DNA of 64,000 bases. Source: Delphinapterus leucas (Eukaryota > Chordata > Mammalia > Artiodactyla > Monodontidae). This document shows positions 48,781 through 60,869 of the stretch, piece after piece. Both the position numbers and the translations under genes were made by a program. The stretch spans positions 1,286,725 through 1,350,724 of the forward strand of contig NW_022098050.1 of the NCBI RefSeq assembly GCF_002288925.2, in the 5' to 3' direction. Position 1 is the first letter of the stretch, and each line of letters begins with the position of its first letter. The notes under the pieces are model-generated. The model saw only the letters and a program-made list of their open reading frames with translations. It had not been told where the DNA came from and searched no databases.

Positions 48781-49337
48781 ATAATTGCTTTATTTTTGTT
48801 AAAATTTCTTATTGAGGTATAATTGATATATAACATTATATTAGCTTCAGGTGTACAACATAGTGATTCAATATTTGTATATACTGCAAAATGATCACCA
48901 CAATAAGTCTAGTTGCCATAGTTACAGAACTGTTTTTTCCTGTGAAGAGAACTTCTATGACTTATTCTCTTAGCAACTTTCAAATATGAAATACAGTATA
49001 ATTAACTATAGTCACCATGCTGTATGTTATATCCCCAAGACTGACTTACTTTATAACTGGAAGTTTGTACCTTTTGACTTCCTTCATGCATTTCTCCCAC
49101 TCCTTGGCCCCCTACCTCTGGCAACCACCAATTTGTTCTGTGTATCTATGAGCTTGGTTTTTTGGTTGTTGGTTTTGTTTTGTTTTGTTTTTTTAGATTC
49201 CGCATATGAGTGAGATCATATACAGTGTTTGTCTGCCTCTGACTTATTTCACTTAGCATAATGCCCTCAAGGTCCATCCATGTTGTCGCAGATGGCAGGA
49301 TTTCATTCTTTTTTATGGCCAAATTATATTCCTGTGT

Positions 49338-49378
<41 letters not shown>

Positions 49379-49990
49379 CAGCACATACACCACATTTTCT
49401 TTATCTGTTCATTTCTCTATGGACACACTTAGGTTGTTTCTATATCTTGGCTATTATAAGTAATGCTGCAATAAACATGGGGATGCAGATAACTTTTCAA
49501 GTCAGTATATTCGTTTTCTTTGCATAGATACCCAGAAGTGGGATTGCTGGATCATATAGTAGTTCTATTTTTAATTTTCTGAGGAACCTCTGTACTGTTT
49601 CCATAGCGGCTGCACCAATTTACATTCCCACGAACACTGTACAAGGATTCCTTTTTCTCCACATCCTTGCCAACACTTGTTATTTCTTGTCTTTTTGATG
49701 ATAGCCATTCTAAACAGGTGTGAGGTGATATCTCACTGTGGTTTTGATTTGCATTTCCCTGATAATTAGTGATGTTTAACATCTTTTCATGTGCCTGTTG
49801 GCTATCTGTATGTCTTCTTTGGAAAAATGGCTATTCAGATCCTCTGCCCATTTTTAATCAGATTGCTTGTTTTTGTGGGTTTTTGTTTTTGTTTGCTATT
49901 GAGTTATATGAGTTCTTTATGTATTTTGGATATTAACCCCTTTTGGATATATGATTTGCAAATCTTTCTCCCATTTAGTAGGTTGCCCAT
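48781..49990 (-). mobile_element. Old L1 3' fragment, minus strand
   Basis: 3' UTR signature TTATTGAGGTATAATTGATA near 48,810, then GGAAGTTTGTACCTTTTGAC, the ORF2 C-terminal block (TTTTTATGGCCAAATTATAT near 49,310) and further ORF2 sequence to about 49,990. Two frames (49,552-49,782 and 49,904-50,170, minus) retain or border ORF2 homology but are broken. Confidence 0.9.
49333..49374. repeat. (TG)n microsatellite
   Basis: About 20 near-perfect TG dinucleotides with one TATG interruption, located within the L1 fragment. Likely polymorphic in length. Confidence 0.95.
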
Positions 49991-50008
49991 AATTGCTCTG
50001 TTGCAAAA

Positions 50009-50037
50009 GGGGGAAGGGAGTGTTTGGGGTGGGGGGG
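50009..50037 (+). other. Potential G-quadruplex motif
   Basis: Four G-runs (GGGGG, GGG, GGGG, GGGGGGG) are separated by loops AA, AGTGTTT and T. The motif lies just outside the L1 fragment, in sequence with no other identity. Confidence 0.6.
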
Positions 50038-50364
50038 AGAAGCCCCTCCCAAGGAGAAAGAACCCAAAGGAGAGCCATTGAGAATTATTTGTCAAAGGAT
50101 TCTTTATAAATTCAAAAGAAAGACAAAGCAATGTAGATGTGTGAAAAGTGATGAAATCCCATCTCCCCAAAGGTCTGGGCTTTGTTTGGTTACAAAAAAT
50201 ACCAAACAGGGGACATTCGTTTGGTTAATTTACCATTGTCCAGACTCAAGTCTATGGGCTTTGTGGTTCAGATAATAGATCTCAAGAGCATAACAATAAC
50301 AGATTCATCACTCAAAATCAGATTTATATTCACCAAGCTTAGAATTGTGTGAAAAAACTTTTAC

Positions 50365-50660
50365 ACAGGGAGGGGAAACAGTAAGTTGGGATGAAGTGAG
50401 AGAGTGTCATTGACGTATAAACACTACCAAATGTAAAATAGATAGCTAGTGGGAAGCAGCCCCATAGCACAGGGAGATCAGCTCTGGTGATTTGTGACCA
50501 CCTAGAGGTGCGGGATAGGGAGGGTGGGAGGGAGGCACAAAAGGGAGGGGATATGGGGATATATGTATACATACAGCTGATTCACTTTGTTATACAGCAG
50601 CAACTAACACAACATTGTAAAGCATTATACTCCAATAAGGATGTTAAAAAATAAATTATA
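50365..50660 (+). mobile_element. 5'-truncated L1 3' end, plus strand
   Basis: Contains GATAGCTAGTGGGAAGCAGC, the G-rich stretch GGGATAGGGAGGGTGGGAGG, CTGATTCACTTTGTTATACA, and a terminal ATACTCCAATAAGGATGTTA with an A-rich tail. It is the same L1 subfamily tail as at position 1 and, in reverse, at 54.4 kb. The G-rich stretch is another potential quadruplex. Confidence 0.93.
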
Positions 50661-52269
50661 AAACTAAAATATAAATATATCTGTGTATCTACCTGTTTAT
50701 CCATATCTGTATTCCAGAGTTCATATGCAACAGAGCACATGTGTTGACATGACCAGTATAGTTTCTTCCTTTAGGCAAATCTATAGTGAGAAGCCAGACT
50801 ATAACCAAAACACTGCTAAGGAAGCTCGGAATCTGATGAGAGAAGATAGATAATCTGAGGAAGTGTCCTTCAACTATAAGGTAGTTTAAGAACTCTTTCT
50901 CATAATGGAACCATAATAATATTTATGATCAAGACTCACTCTAACCTAGACAGTGCTTGGGTGAATTCTGCACATACTTCATTCTTCAACTCCTCTACTC
51001 TTAATTTAGTTGCTGGTCAACTTCAACCTAACCGATTTTTTTCTTCATGTAACTCAATACCTCCAGTCAAGTCCCTTTTAAAAAAGAAAGAAAGAAAAGC
51101 AAATACCTTTAATCAAGACAAGGAGCTGTACTAATATTTAAACTAGTTTTATATATCCCCTGTGAGCTTCATTTTGGGCTTATTTATAGATTAAATTTCA
51201 GGGCCACATTTTTACACTTTATTTTCAAGTTTCATCTTTTCCCAAAAAGCCGTTAAACAACCTAATTAAAATGTATCTTGAATATGATGACATGTAAGGC
51301 TTCATGACTTCAGTCATGTACAAGACTTAACATACCTGGAAGTGAAGGGCTTTCTCCCCTCATTCGGCCCTATTTTAAGAAAGGACAATCAGGGCCTCTG
51401 TAATAAAGTGGGATAGAATCAACACTTTTTATTTTCCAGCATCCCTGATTTTAAAATGAGAATGCAAATGGAAAGCACTTTTACTTTTGTAAAACCATTA
51501 ATGTATGTTTCATTTTGAACCTGAATATATCTTTAGGTGTTTAACTAGTGATTTTTTTCCTCTCCATAAATATGAGTGATAGAAAGAGGAAGAAACACAT
51601 AAGGAGTTATTCAGTTCATATCTTAGAAAAGTAATAGCAATAAAGATCTGATAGAATTGTAGAGGTTATACATTTTTTTGGATGTAAGAGCAATCATGTT
51701 TTAGTTGATACTCATGGACATGAATTGAAAGAATGAATTGATATGGTAATACTTTCATCTGTTATTCAGCAAGCTATCAAATGAGGTGTTATGACTTACC
51801 ACGAGCAACTTCAACCTATCATTTTGCCAATCTAAAAATCTGATTAAATGTCAAGCAAGTGCAATGTGAATGTGCCTTCCAGAAATGTTCTAAATAAGTA
51901 GAAATGGCTGTTTCTTTAGCTTTCATGATTAAAGCAGTATTTTTTTGAGACACCAAGTTATTAGAACTGAGATGGGCACTGTTGCCTCAAAGTGATAACA
52001 ACTGAATTTCAACTCATCAGCCTACCTCACAATCCAGTTCACTCGCTTTTCATTATGCTCCAGTCATACTGACTATCACTTGGCCTCTTGAACACTCTTT
52101 ACATTCCAAGATATGTTGCCCTTTTGAGACCTTACATTTGTTCTTCCTGCAACTGGATATTTCGACCCAGATCTTTAATATCTCAGTCACCTGAAGGATT
52201 AACAGGGCTAAAAGATCGGCTTCCAATGTGGCTCACTATATGGCCACCAATTTGGTGCTAGCTATCAGC
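50661..52269. other. Intergenic DNA, nothing recognised
   Basis: AT-rich sequence with a small (AAAG)n patch near 51,081-51,098. No gene or clear element. Confidence 0.5.
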
Positions 52270-52560
52270 AGGGGAACTTATTTCCTCTTCACAGGGGCCT
52301 CTCCACAGTGCTGCTTGAGTGTTCTCAAAACATGGAGGCTGGCTTCTCTCAGAGTGGGCCATCCAAAAGAAAGAGCCACACAGAAGCTATGCCTTTCATG
52401 ACCTAACCTTGGAGGTCCCATCACTGCCACTACATTCTATATTTTAGACATGATTATTTATACCATCTCACATTAAAAGGGAGAGGAATTAGATTCTGCC
52501 TTTTGATGGGAAGACTGTCAGAGAATTTACATATTTTAAAACCACCACACTAAAGCTCGT
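52270..52560 (+). mobile_element. Ancient interspersed repeat, L1M 3'-UTR-like
   Basis: Blocks GGGGCCTCTCCACAGTGCTG, AACATGGAGGCTGGCTTCTC, CATGACCTAACCTTGGAGGT and GATGGGAAGACTGTCAGAGA occur in the order of a dispersed old mammalian repeat I associate with L1M-type 3' regions. It is strongly diverged, and the family is not certain. Confidence 0.45.
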
Positions 52561-53180
52561 GATTCTTGTTAATCTAAAAAAGTTACTCCTCAGTTAACAT
52601 AAAAGTATGAGTGTATTGCTCATGAAATTAATATAGTAACAGTAATAGTAGCAATAAGTAATAAGTAGTAATATTTATTTGAACATTATCATTTTTCTGT
52701 TAAATATGTGACTTTTCTATACTCCCCTGAATTTTTAAATTTAGTTCAATTGTATCTACTGTTTCAAGTCTTTTCAAGAGAAGTTTTTCTCTAATTTTAT
52801 AAAGGAAGTACATGGAAAACCATAATTCACTTACAAATTGATTTATAGCAGACAGTGATGGAACACAAATATTCTGTTAAGTCCTATAATGGTATCTATA
52901 AAATATATATGAATTTTGATTAGTAGTAAGATGTTAAACTGTATTATATATAAGATTCACGCAACTACATCTCATTTTATCCAATTAATTAAGGTAGAAA
53001 TTATATTCAAATTCTAGGACCTGTTTTAATATTCAAAGATTTGTATAAAACAGTAAAAAGAAGAAGAGAGATGCTATAACATATAAAAGTGTGTATATTC
53101 TTTCTGTATTTAAATGATTTAATAATGGTGATTCAGATTAATGCCTTAACTGAATTTGTTGAATGTTTTTGCACTTACTC
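52561..53180. other. Intergenic DNA, nothing recognised
   Basis: AT-rich, with a short (AGTAAT)n-like patch near 52,633-52,675. No gene seen. Confidence 0.5.
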
Positions 53181-53196
53181 TAAACTCTTAGTCTTT

Positions 53197-53777
53197 TTTT
53201 TTTTTTTTAAGTTTCAGATTTATTCAGGGAACTAACTTACTAAGTACTATAATCCGGGAAATAGCCTCTCAGATAGCCCTGAGGAACTGCTCTGAGGAGT
53301 AGGGGAGGAACTGGTATATATATGAATTTTTGGCTAGGAAATACATGTAGTCAAGCATACATCTTGGTAAAAGATTACTGCTAATTATAAAGTACATATA
53401 TCTCGTATTAATGATTTTAGCACCTTTCTATGTATGGGAAGATGCAAGAATCTGGGGTCATTGATATTCATCCTAAGATATGCATCTTAACTATCTAGGG
53501 GCCAGTTTATCCAAAGCACAGAATGCTTCATCTCACTTTTTTTCATTTTGAATTTCCTTCAGGGCACACTGGCACTGTTGGTGGGTGTGGGCAACTGCAG
53601 TGGGTGGCAATTTAACCATTGTATTGCTAAATGATGAGTGATACTCTTCTTTTTTCATTGACAGTGGAGACAAAAGATCCAACTCCCTGGCAACAACTTT
53701 CAGAAGTTTCAGTTCCTTTAGAGGTTTTACAGGAATCTGTTTAGTGAAGCAGCTGTACACAATTCCACAATTCTAGA
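53197..53777 (-). pseudogene. Processed retrocopy of an unidentified mRNA, 5'-truncated
   Basis: The exact 16-bp duplication TAAACTCTTAGTCTTT flanks it (53,181-53,196 and 53,778-53,793). At the left is a poly(A) tail read as T (53,197-53,208). AATAAA (plus TTTATT, 53,219-53,224) lies 10-15 nt before the tail. Reading on the minus strand, an open frame from the truncated 5' end to a stop near 53,533 encodes about 80 residues with CFTKQIPVKPLKELKLLKVV and a C-terminus CQCALKEIQNEKK. It is followed by a 3' UTR of about 310 nt. The sequence between is intron-less. I do not recognise the parent gene. Because the start is lost and there is no promoter, I treat it as a pseudogene. Confidence 0.85.
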
Positions 53778-53991
53778 TAAACTCTTAGTCTTTAACAGAA
53801 CTAATTTGATATGTAATTTTTTTTTAAGTAGAAGGTAAAACTCATCATTGGCATCTTACGTTCAGGTGAGACGAGTGTTTACCAATGCCCCTAAATTCCC
53901 TATAATTAATCAGGTCTTAAAACAGCAGAGTCCATTTTTCAAGCCGATGTACAAAACTGTAGAGATTAATGGCATTATCATCATCCACTAT

Positions 53992-54192
53992 TATTTATTT
54001 ATTTAGGCTGCGCCGGGTCTTAGTTGTGGCATGTGGGATCTTCGTTGCGGTGTGTGGGCTTGTTGAGGTTGTGGCATGTGGACTTCTTAGTTGTGGCACG
54101 CATGTGGGATCTAGGTCCCCGACCAGAGATCAAACCCGGGCCCCCTGCACTGGGAGTGTGGAGACTTACCCACTGGACCACCAGGGAAGTCC
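53992..54192 (-). mobile_element. tRNA-derived SINE (minus strand), Bov-tA/CHR-like
   Basis: (TTTA)n tail, GGCTGCGCCGGGTCTTAGTT, GGCATGTGGGATCTTCGTTG, and the end CCACCAGGGAAGTCC. A short duplication CCACTAT flanks it at 53,985-53,991 and 54,193-54,199. Internal sequence differs from CHR-2. Confidence 0.9.
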
Positions 54193-54434
54193 CCACTATA
54201 TTTTAAATGTTCATACTGTGGGTAGATATATTTCCTGGAGGTATATTCAGTTATAGGCAAGAATGGAATGTTTCAAATTACTAAAATTATGTCTGTTCTT
54301 CAGCTGGAAAAAATTCAGTAATATCACCAGCTGGAATTTAACACAATGCATGGCCTGTGTTGAATGGAAGTAGCCTCTTAAAAATGTCTTTTGATAATAG
54401 CTAGTAATTGTGACCACTTTATTAGCCAATTCTT

Positions 54435-55302
54435 TTTTACATCTTTATTGGAGTATAATTGCTTTACAATGGTGTGTTAGTTTCTGCTTTATAACAAAGT
54501 GAATCAGTTATACATATGTTCCAATATCTTTTCCCTCTTGCGTCTCCCTCCTTCCCACCCTCCCTATCCCACCCCTCTAGGTGGTCACAAACCACCGAGC
54601 TGATCTCCCTGTGCTATGGGGCTGCTTCCCACTAGCTATCTATTTTACGTTTGGTAGTGTATATATGTCCATCCCACTCTCTCACTTTGTCACAGCTTAC
54701 CCTTCCACCTCCCCATATCCTCAAGTCCATTCTCTAGTAGGTCTGTGTCTTTATTCCTGTCTTACCCCTAGGTTCTTCATGACACTTTTTTTTCTTAAAT
54801 TCCATATATATGTGTCAGCATACAGTATTTGTCTTTCTCTTTCTGACTTACTTCACTCTGTATGACAGACTCTAGGTCCATCCACCTCATTACAAACAGC
54901 TCAATTTCGTTTCTTTTTATGGCTGAGTAATATTCCATTGTATATATGTGCCACATCTTCTTTATCCATTCATCCGATGATGGACACTTAGGTTGTTTCC
55001 ATCTCCGGGCTATTGTAAATAGAGCTGCAATGAACATTTTGGTACATGACTCTTTTTGAATTATGGTTTTCTTAGGGTATATGCCCAGGAGTGGGATTGC
55101 TGGGTCATATGGTAGTTCTATTTGTAGTTTTTTAAGGAACCTCCATACTGTTCTCCATAGTGTCTGTACCAATTCACATTCCCACCAGCAGTGCAAGAGT
55201 GTTCCCTTTTCTCCACACCCTCTCCAGCATTTATTGTTTCTAGATTTTTTGATGATGGCCATTCTGACTGGTGTGAGATGATATCTCATTAAAGTGTTGT
55301 TT
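54435..55302 (-). mobile_element. 5'-truncated, relatively young L1, minus strand
   Basis: The 3' end CTTTATTGGAGTATAATTGC is followed by the 3' UTR with a C-rich stretch (the complement of the G-rich motif at 50.5 kb) and the ORF2 C-terminus. It breaks off near 55,290-55,302. AATTCTTT occurs at both edges (54,429 and 55,304) and may be a short duplication. The retained coding end is still open. Confidence 0.93.
54795..55289 (-). pseudogene. L1 ORF2 C-terminal fragment, open for 164 codons
   Basis: Encodes the C-terminal part of L1 ORF2p, including the cysteine-bearing region ([20 protein letters not shown]) and the terminal block [20 protein letters not shown]. This region assists nucleic-acid binding during target-primed reverse transcription. 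The endonuclease and reverse transcriptase are absent because the element is 5'-truncated, so the fragment has no activity. Lack of stops suggests it is the youngest L1 coding fragment in the window. Confidence 0.9.
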
Positions 55303-55399
55303 TAATTCTTTCTTCTTCTTGTAATTTTATTTCAAAATTCTGGAAGATGTTTGTCTTCATTGTGAATTATTTTGACTAAGGAAATTTGCTTCGTACTTC

Positions 55400-55636
55400 G
55401 GGTAGCAGAATGACATGTTTGCAGAAAGACAGGTTTTAGAGTCAGTTAACACTGTGTTTGAATTCCACTTATGCCCTTCATTTGCTTGTGCCCTTGACAA
55501 GTTACTGATCTTTTCTTGGTTTCAGTGTTCTCATTTGTAAAAAGGGATTAACACCCGATAATATGCAGTGATATTCTGATGATTCAACTAGGCACCATAT
55601 ATGCTTGGCACATAACAGATGATCAATAAATGTTAG
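55400..55636 (+). mobile_element. MIR SINE
   Basis: Near full-length MIR. It has GTTTTAGAGTCAGTTAACAC, TTGAATTCCACTTATGCCC, CTTGACAAGTTACTGATC, CTCATTTGTAAAAAGGGATT, and the end TGCTTGGCACATAACAGATG followed by ATCAATAAATG. All are diverged versions of MIR consensus blocks in order. Confidence 0.87.
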
Positions 55637-55749
55637 TCCTTTACACCTTTCCAAAAGACCCTGTCTTCTGGGGTCATTTCTGTTAAACTAAAAAATAAAA
55701 CAAAATTCTTATACATCATTTTTTTATTATTTTATTTTGATTCTTTTCT

Positions 55750-56074
55750 CTTTTTAAAAATAATTAATTTCTTTTTGGCTGCACTGGGTCTTCGTTGCTG
55801 TGCGCGGGCTTTCTCTAGTTGCAGAGAGCGGGGGCTGCTCTTCGTTGCAGTGCGTGGGCTTCTCGTTGTGGTGGCTTCTCTTGTTGTGGAGCATGGGCTC
55901 TAGGCACACAGGCTTCAGTAGTTGTGGCATGCGGGCTCTAGAGCACGGGCTCAGCAGCTGTGGTGCGTGGGCCCAGTTGCTCCATGGCACGTGGGATCTT
56001 CCCGGATCAGGGCTTGAACCCCTGTCTCCTTCATTGGCAGGCGGATTCTCAACCACTGCACTACCAGGGAGGCC
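55750..56074 (-). mobile_element. CHR-1/CHRL-like SINE, minus strand
   Basis: GGCTGCACTGGGTCTTCGTT at the tail side, GGCACGTGGGATCTTCCCGG, and the end CTACCAGGGAGGCCC. About 320 bp long. Preceded by T-rich sequence (55,717-55,765) that contains the reversed tail. No clean duplication is read. Confidence 0.92.
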
Positions 56075-56219
56075 CTATAAATCTTTTTTTTTTAAATGAA
56101 TTCAAGGTGGTTATAACCTATGATCTGATTTTGACAAAATGAATGGAACAACAGAAACAAAACCTGTTTTTTTCTGAATCTACTTTAGGATACCCTCTTC
56201 CTTTTTTGCCATCACCTGG

Positions 56220-56400
56220 TAGGTGCCACCACTTACCTGCTGTGACCTTGAAAAAGTTACTTAACATCCCTGTGCCTGTTCCTCATCTGTAAATTATAGG
56301 TAATAATACTGCCTACATCATATGGTTGTTATGAAGATCAATTGAATTAATTAAACATTTATAATAGTGCCTGTAATATAATAAATAGTCCATTTGTATT
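56220..56400 (+). mobile_element. MIR SINE
   Basis: ACTTACCTGCTGTGACCTTG, AGTTACTTAACATCCCTGTG, CCTCATCTGTAAATTATAGG, ATGGTTGTTATGAAGATCAA and GTGCCTGTAATATAATAAAT follow the MIR consensus closely in order and spacing. Confidence 0.93.
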
Positions 56401-57860
56401 AGCCACCAATATTATTTGGAAAGGTTTTGTAATTCTTTTTCCTAATGCTCAAGAACCATCTCCCAGCCCCCATAGCCTGGCTTGAATCTAATTTTCAAAT
56501 TTTCATATATTCCCACCACTAACAACATCCAATATAATTCTGCTAAACTCAAGTGCAGATGGTGCAGTTAATTTCAGGAGGTTCCCACAGCCCTTGAAGT
56601 CCATTCTTAGGTCCCTTAACATACTTTAAAAAATTTAATTTGGGAGCTCTGCAAAGGAATGTATAATATTTTTGAGTGCAGAAGTATAACAGAGCTCCAA
56701 CATTTGGAGTTTATAACAACATTTGGAGTTTATATAAAATGATTTATATTGTATTTAAACATCTTTAATATGCATTTATTTCTACATCTTCCAAGTCAAG
56801 TCTCTTAAACTTCCATGGATGCCTTTTTCTGGCTTTTCTATCCAAGTTCATAGCATATATTTTACTACTAAAGTATTCTAATGTATGTGTCCTCATTTAG
56901 CTGTTTCTAGCTCAGATGGAAAGTTTCCATTATGTCGAACGTGGCGATTATCTGACTAGCTTTTTAAAAGAGCACTCATTTTCCTTCCTTCAGAAATATG
57001 CAAAACAGAAATCTTTCATAATTCTTTTTACATAATGGGGTCCTATCGTGTGAGTCAGCATAAGCAAGACACATCCCTCTGTGAATCACTATTTCCTTCT
57101 TTAATGAAAGGTATTAAGTCCTTGTCTTTATTGATAGGTCCAAATTTCATCTCCCAGGTAATTGATTAAGGATGAATCACTGGAAATTTGTAACAATTCA
57201 AATAGACAAAGATTGTAAATAATAGGTAGGTCTGCACGATGAACTCTGATAAGAGAGGAGGGAGAATGGAAATAGCATCAGAGCAGTACACCTTCTCATT
57301 GTAAACTATTTTGTTCAGTTTATTTCAGAACTGTGCCCACTGTCAGGGATGATGAGTAAGCAAGAACATCAATAAATGGAAAAGTCCAGCCCTGATAATT
57401 TGTGTTATAAAAGGTTTTTTTTAATATGTTATTCTCCAATTTTATAAACTATGATCAGGACAGTGCTTAAAACAGCAATTTCATGTAGCAGTAATAGAGT
57501 CCCCCAGATATACCAGTTTAGCCTTTTCCTCATTGCTGTAGAAATGGGAAGGGAAAGAGGACTGGATCTTTTCTTGAAAAAGTAAGGGAATGGGTTCTGG
57601 TGAGGTAGAAAAATGATTCAGTTTCCTATAATTAAAAATTAGTGGAATCTAAGGAAAACAATGGATTACTCCAGGGGCATGCAATTCCAGATCAGGAAAT
57701 GTAGTTGTCGTGATGCCCAGGACCTGAAATGCTTGAACAAAAATGCTTCTTTTATCATATGAGTATTTTCAAGAATTGATAAAGTACTTGGCTTCATATT
57801 TCATTCCTTATGCCAACTCTGACCTCAGAAGTGGTAGGAGGCATATCTTATTTATCTGAA
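56401..57860. other. Intergenic DNA, nothing recognised
   Basis: AT-rich. A small tandem duplication of AACATTTGGAGTTTATA occurs at about 56,699 and 56,719. No gene or repeat family is supported. Confidence 0.5.
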
Positions 57861-57938
57861 TATTTTTCAGTAACTGGTATACTTGCCTGGCATATAGCAG
57901 ACACTTGTTGATATTTTAATTAAATGAAAGAGCCAATA
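57861..57938 (+). mobile_element. MIR/L2 3'-end fragment
   Basis: CTTGCCTGGCATATAGCAGA then ACACTTGTTGATATT resembles the common 'gcctggcacatagtaggtgctcaataaat' tail of MIR and L2. It is cut by the SINE that follows. Confidence 0.5.
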
Positions 57939-58253
57939 GGGGACTTCTCTGGTAGCACAGTGGTTTAGAATCTGCCTGCCAATGCAGGGGACACGGCTTT
58001 GAGCCCTGGTCCAGGAAGATCCCACATGCCACAGAGCAGCTAAGCCCGTGTGCCACAGCTGCTGAACCTGCAAGCCGCAACTACTGAAGCCTGCACACCT
58101 AGAGCCCGTGCTCTGCAACAAGAGAAACTACTGCAATGAGAATCCCGTGCATTGCAACGAAGAGTAGCCTCCGCTCACCACGACTAGAGAAAGCCCATGT
58201 GCAACAACGAAGACCCAACACAGCCAAAAATAAATAAATTTATAAAAAAAAAG
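57939..58253 (+). mobile_element. CHR-1/CHRL-like SINE with target-site duplication
   Basis: Starts GGGGACTTCTCTGGTAGCAC and continues with CTGCCTGCCAATGCAGGGGA, AAGATCCCACATGCCACAGA and the long 3' region ending in CAGCCAAAAATAAATAAATT. It is flanked by AAGAGCCAATA at 57,928-57,938 and 58,254-58,264. Full-length long form. Confidence 0.95.
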
Positions 58254-58264
58254 AAGAGCCAATA

Positions 58265-60869
58265 AATGAAATCTGCTGAATAGTATGCTAAACTTGAAAC
58301 TTCATCAATAGTAAGTTTTATATGAATATATATGTGGGGGGGGTGGGTATGAGTGAACAAATTTGAGTTTGTATATGAATATGTTTATTTATAAATGTAT
58401 ACAGTTACATATAAGTATAAATGCATCTATATTGTTTGTATAAGTGAAAAGAGAGAGTTGATATGTCTTGTTATTATACTGTTATATCCTGGAAGACAAG
58501 GTTTCTATTTTCTACTTCCTATGAAGAGGTCTACATTTTCTAAAGTAATACTCTACATAGGTGAGAGCACACTTTATGTGGATTGAAGAAAACATATTAC
58601 TTATAAGATTTTAACTTTAAAAATTTTCAATAACTCCTTTATAATTAGAAACAAAATAAAATAAAAAATGGTAATATTTCCCACCACTATATATATAATC
58701 TTCATTTCTTTAAAAGAATCACTGCATTCTTCCCATTCTTAAAATTATGTGCCATATCTTTTTTCATTTTGAAGTAAATTGTACTAATTTAAACATATTT
58801 GCACATTAAGAGTTTTGGCTTCCCTTTACCTTGTATCTCCCAATTTGACTATTATTTTAGTTAATGCAAAATTACTTTTATCCTCTCATAGGACTTTTAA
58901 TATGGTCAGGAAGAAAGTACAATAACTATATTTTTATATAGGATAACAGGTAACTGGTAGTGAAGTTCAGTATTTGGTGTTAAAGCAAAACACACACACG
59001 CACACACACAGAGTCAGTACATATACGGGATTTATGTACCATTTCCCCTGAGTTTCACATTCAATTGCTACTTTTTTGATCACATAAAAAACTTTTGAGT
59101 TTAATAAACTATGAATATATGTCCAATATGTCATTCATAGATATGAAATTTTTTGGTGCCTTTGGTGGTTAAAAACAAACAATATATAAGCATTTTGATT
59201 GTGATTTTAAGTTTAGAAACAGAAATGATTTCTCTTAAGGCCTAAGATGGCTGCCAGCCTGTGGCAGGAAGGGAGGGGGTAGGCATTGCCGCATTCTTCA
59301 GGTCAACAAATTTCATGTAAGTCTCTGTGTTACTGTAATCAGGGCTGCTGTCAATTGTCATGGCCGACTGCCAACTGGTGGAGTCAATGGTTGTATTTTA
59401 TCTTCCTAAGGAAAACTCACTCAGCAAGCTATAGAACATAACTGCTGGCCTGTGACTTGTTTATTTTTTAAATAAACATGTAGTCCAGAGAGGGAATCAC
59501 CATCTGTGCCTATTATTTACTTTTGAGTCAGAGAGACATAATCTTTCAGTTGCAGAGTATTTGGAAAGAGAATATTGGGGAAGCATAACAGCACCTGTAT
59601 CTAGCTTTTATAATATTTATGGCTTTCCTTCTCAGAGATGAGACCAAGTTCTATGTTTTTTTGAATTTTGAACATAAAAAGGTAGAGAATTGTTGGTACT
59701 GAATTTTAAAGAGAAATTGTGGCTAAATGGGACAAAATACAGAAAGGACCTTCAAGCATTCTACTTCCTGATCTTCAGCATTATCAGTTACCTGTAGAGT
59801 TATGTTTCCAAGTGTACATTAACTATTGAACAGTTAAAACTGTTGGACATCTCTGAAAATATGAAAGCCATACATTATTGTATTGGCTTTAATTCAAGTA
59901 TGGACAGATGCCTAATACATGTGGTGATAACTGGCGTGTACTTTGAAGGATGTTAAATAATGCTTTATTCCGACTCTTAACCAGGTTAAACTTGAGCATA
60001 TAAACTAAAGATTTGCCCAGTTAAAAGTGAATATAAGAAGCACAGCATGTTAATTGATTGCTCTCTGGAAGAAAAAGCCATTTGACTAGGATTCCCTTCT
60101 TAAATGGCAACCTTAAGAGGAGAGGTTTAGTCCTTTTGGCTTGGTGGCCAAACTTTAAGAGGTGATAAGCCATCCTCAGAATCTCCATAAATCTGTGTGA
60201 CAGTTTCATGATACTGTACTGCCGTGGTTGAAGCTGGTCCTTTACTCAAATGAAGAATCCTAAATGAATTTAATGTTCTTTCTTTTATCCATGTTTCTTT
60301 CATTGATTCTGGCTTATAATTCTGGACAGAAAATTTAAGGTAGTAAATGTGTCAAAATACTGCATCACGTTGGCATGCAAGAAAGGACAGAAGGAAAGCA
60401 GAAATAGACTGTTACCTTTAGCCAGTTAAGTGTTGTAGGTGAGGAACAACCAGACTCAAGAAACAATAATCCTCATTGGGTTAAGTCAAAGTTTCTATGA
60501 CATCATCAAAATTGCCTTCATTAATTTGTTCTTTAGGCATTTGAGTGCCACATATGTGCCATGTGTAAGTAGTTCACCATCTTATACAGCATGTACTTGT
60601 TAAACTTTCCAAGAGCAGTAACAGATTTACCTAACTCAGCTGCGCTCTCTTGCAGGCCTATCTTACAACCAAAGATCTATATTGTGACATAGCTAATCAG
60701 TAGAGGCAGTGGAATATGATAAAAGATGTCAGCAAAATATTTCTAGAACATGATTTTAGATTCACCAATACTGCTTTAATGCTCTGACATCTCGCTTTCT
60801 CAGCATCCTTATGTTTAACTATCATCTTCTGTATATAGTCTTATAACTTTTACTGGATCCTTCCTGTTG
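58265..60869. other. Intergenic DNA with small microsatellites
   Basis: AT-rich. Contains a G-run (GTGGGGGGGGTGGG, 58,332-58,345) and a (CA)n tract (58,989-59,009). I see no gene. The stretch 59,238-59,400 is somewhat richer in GC but has no recognisable identity. Confidence 0.5.

Noticed and set aside
49261..49527. 88-codon plus-strand frame with a CVCVCVCV run
   Set aside because: It is the antisense of an L1 ORF2 fragment running through a (TG)n microsatellite.
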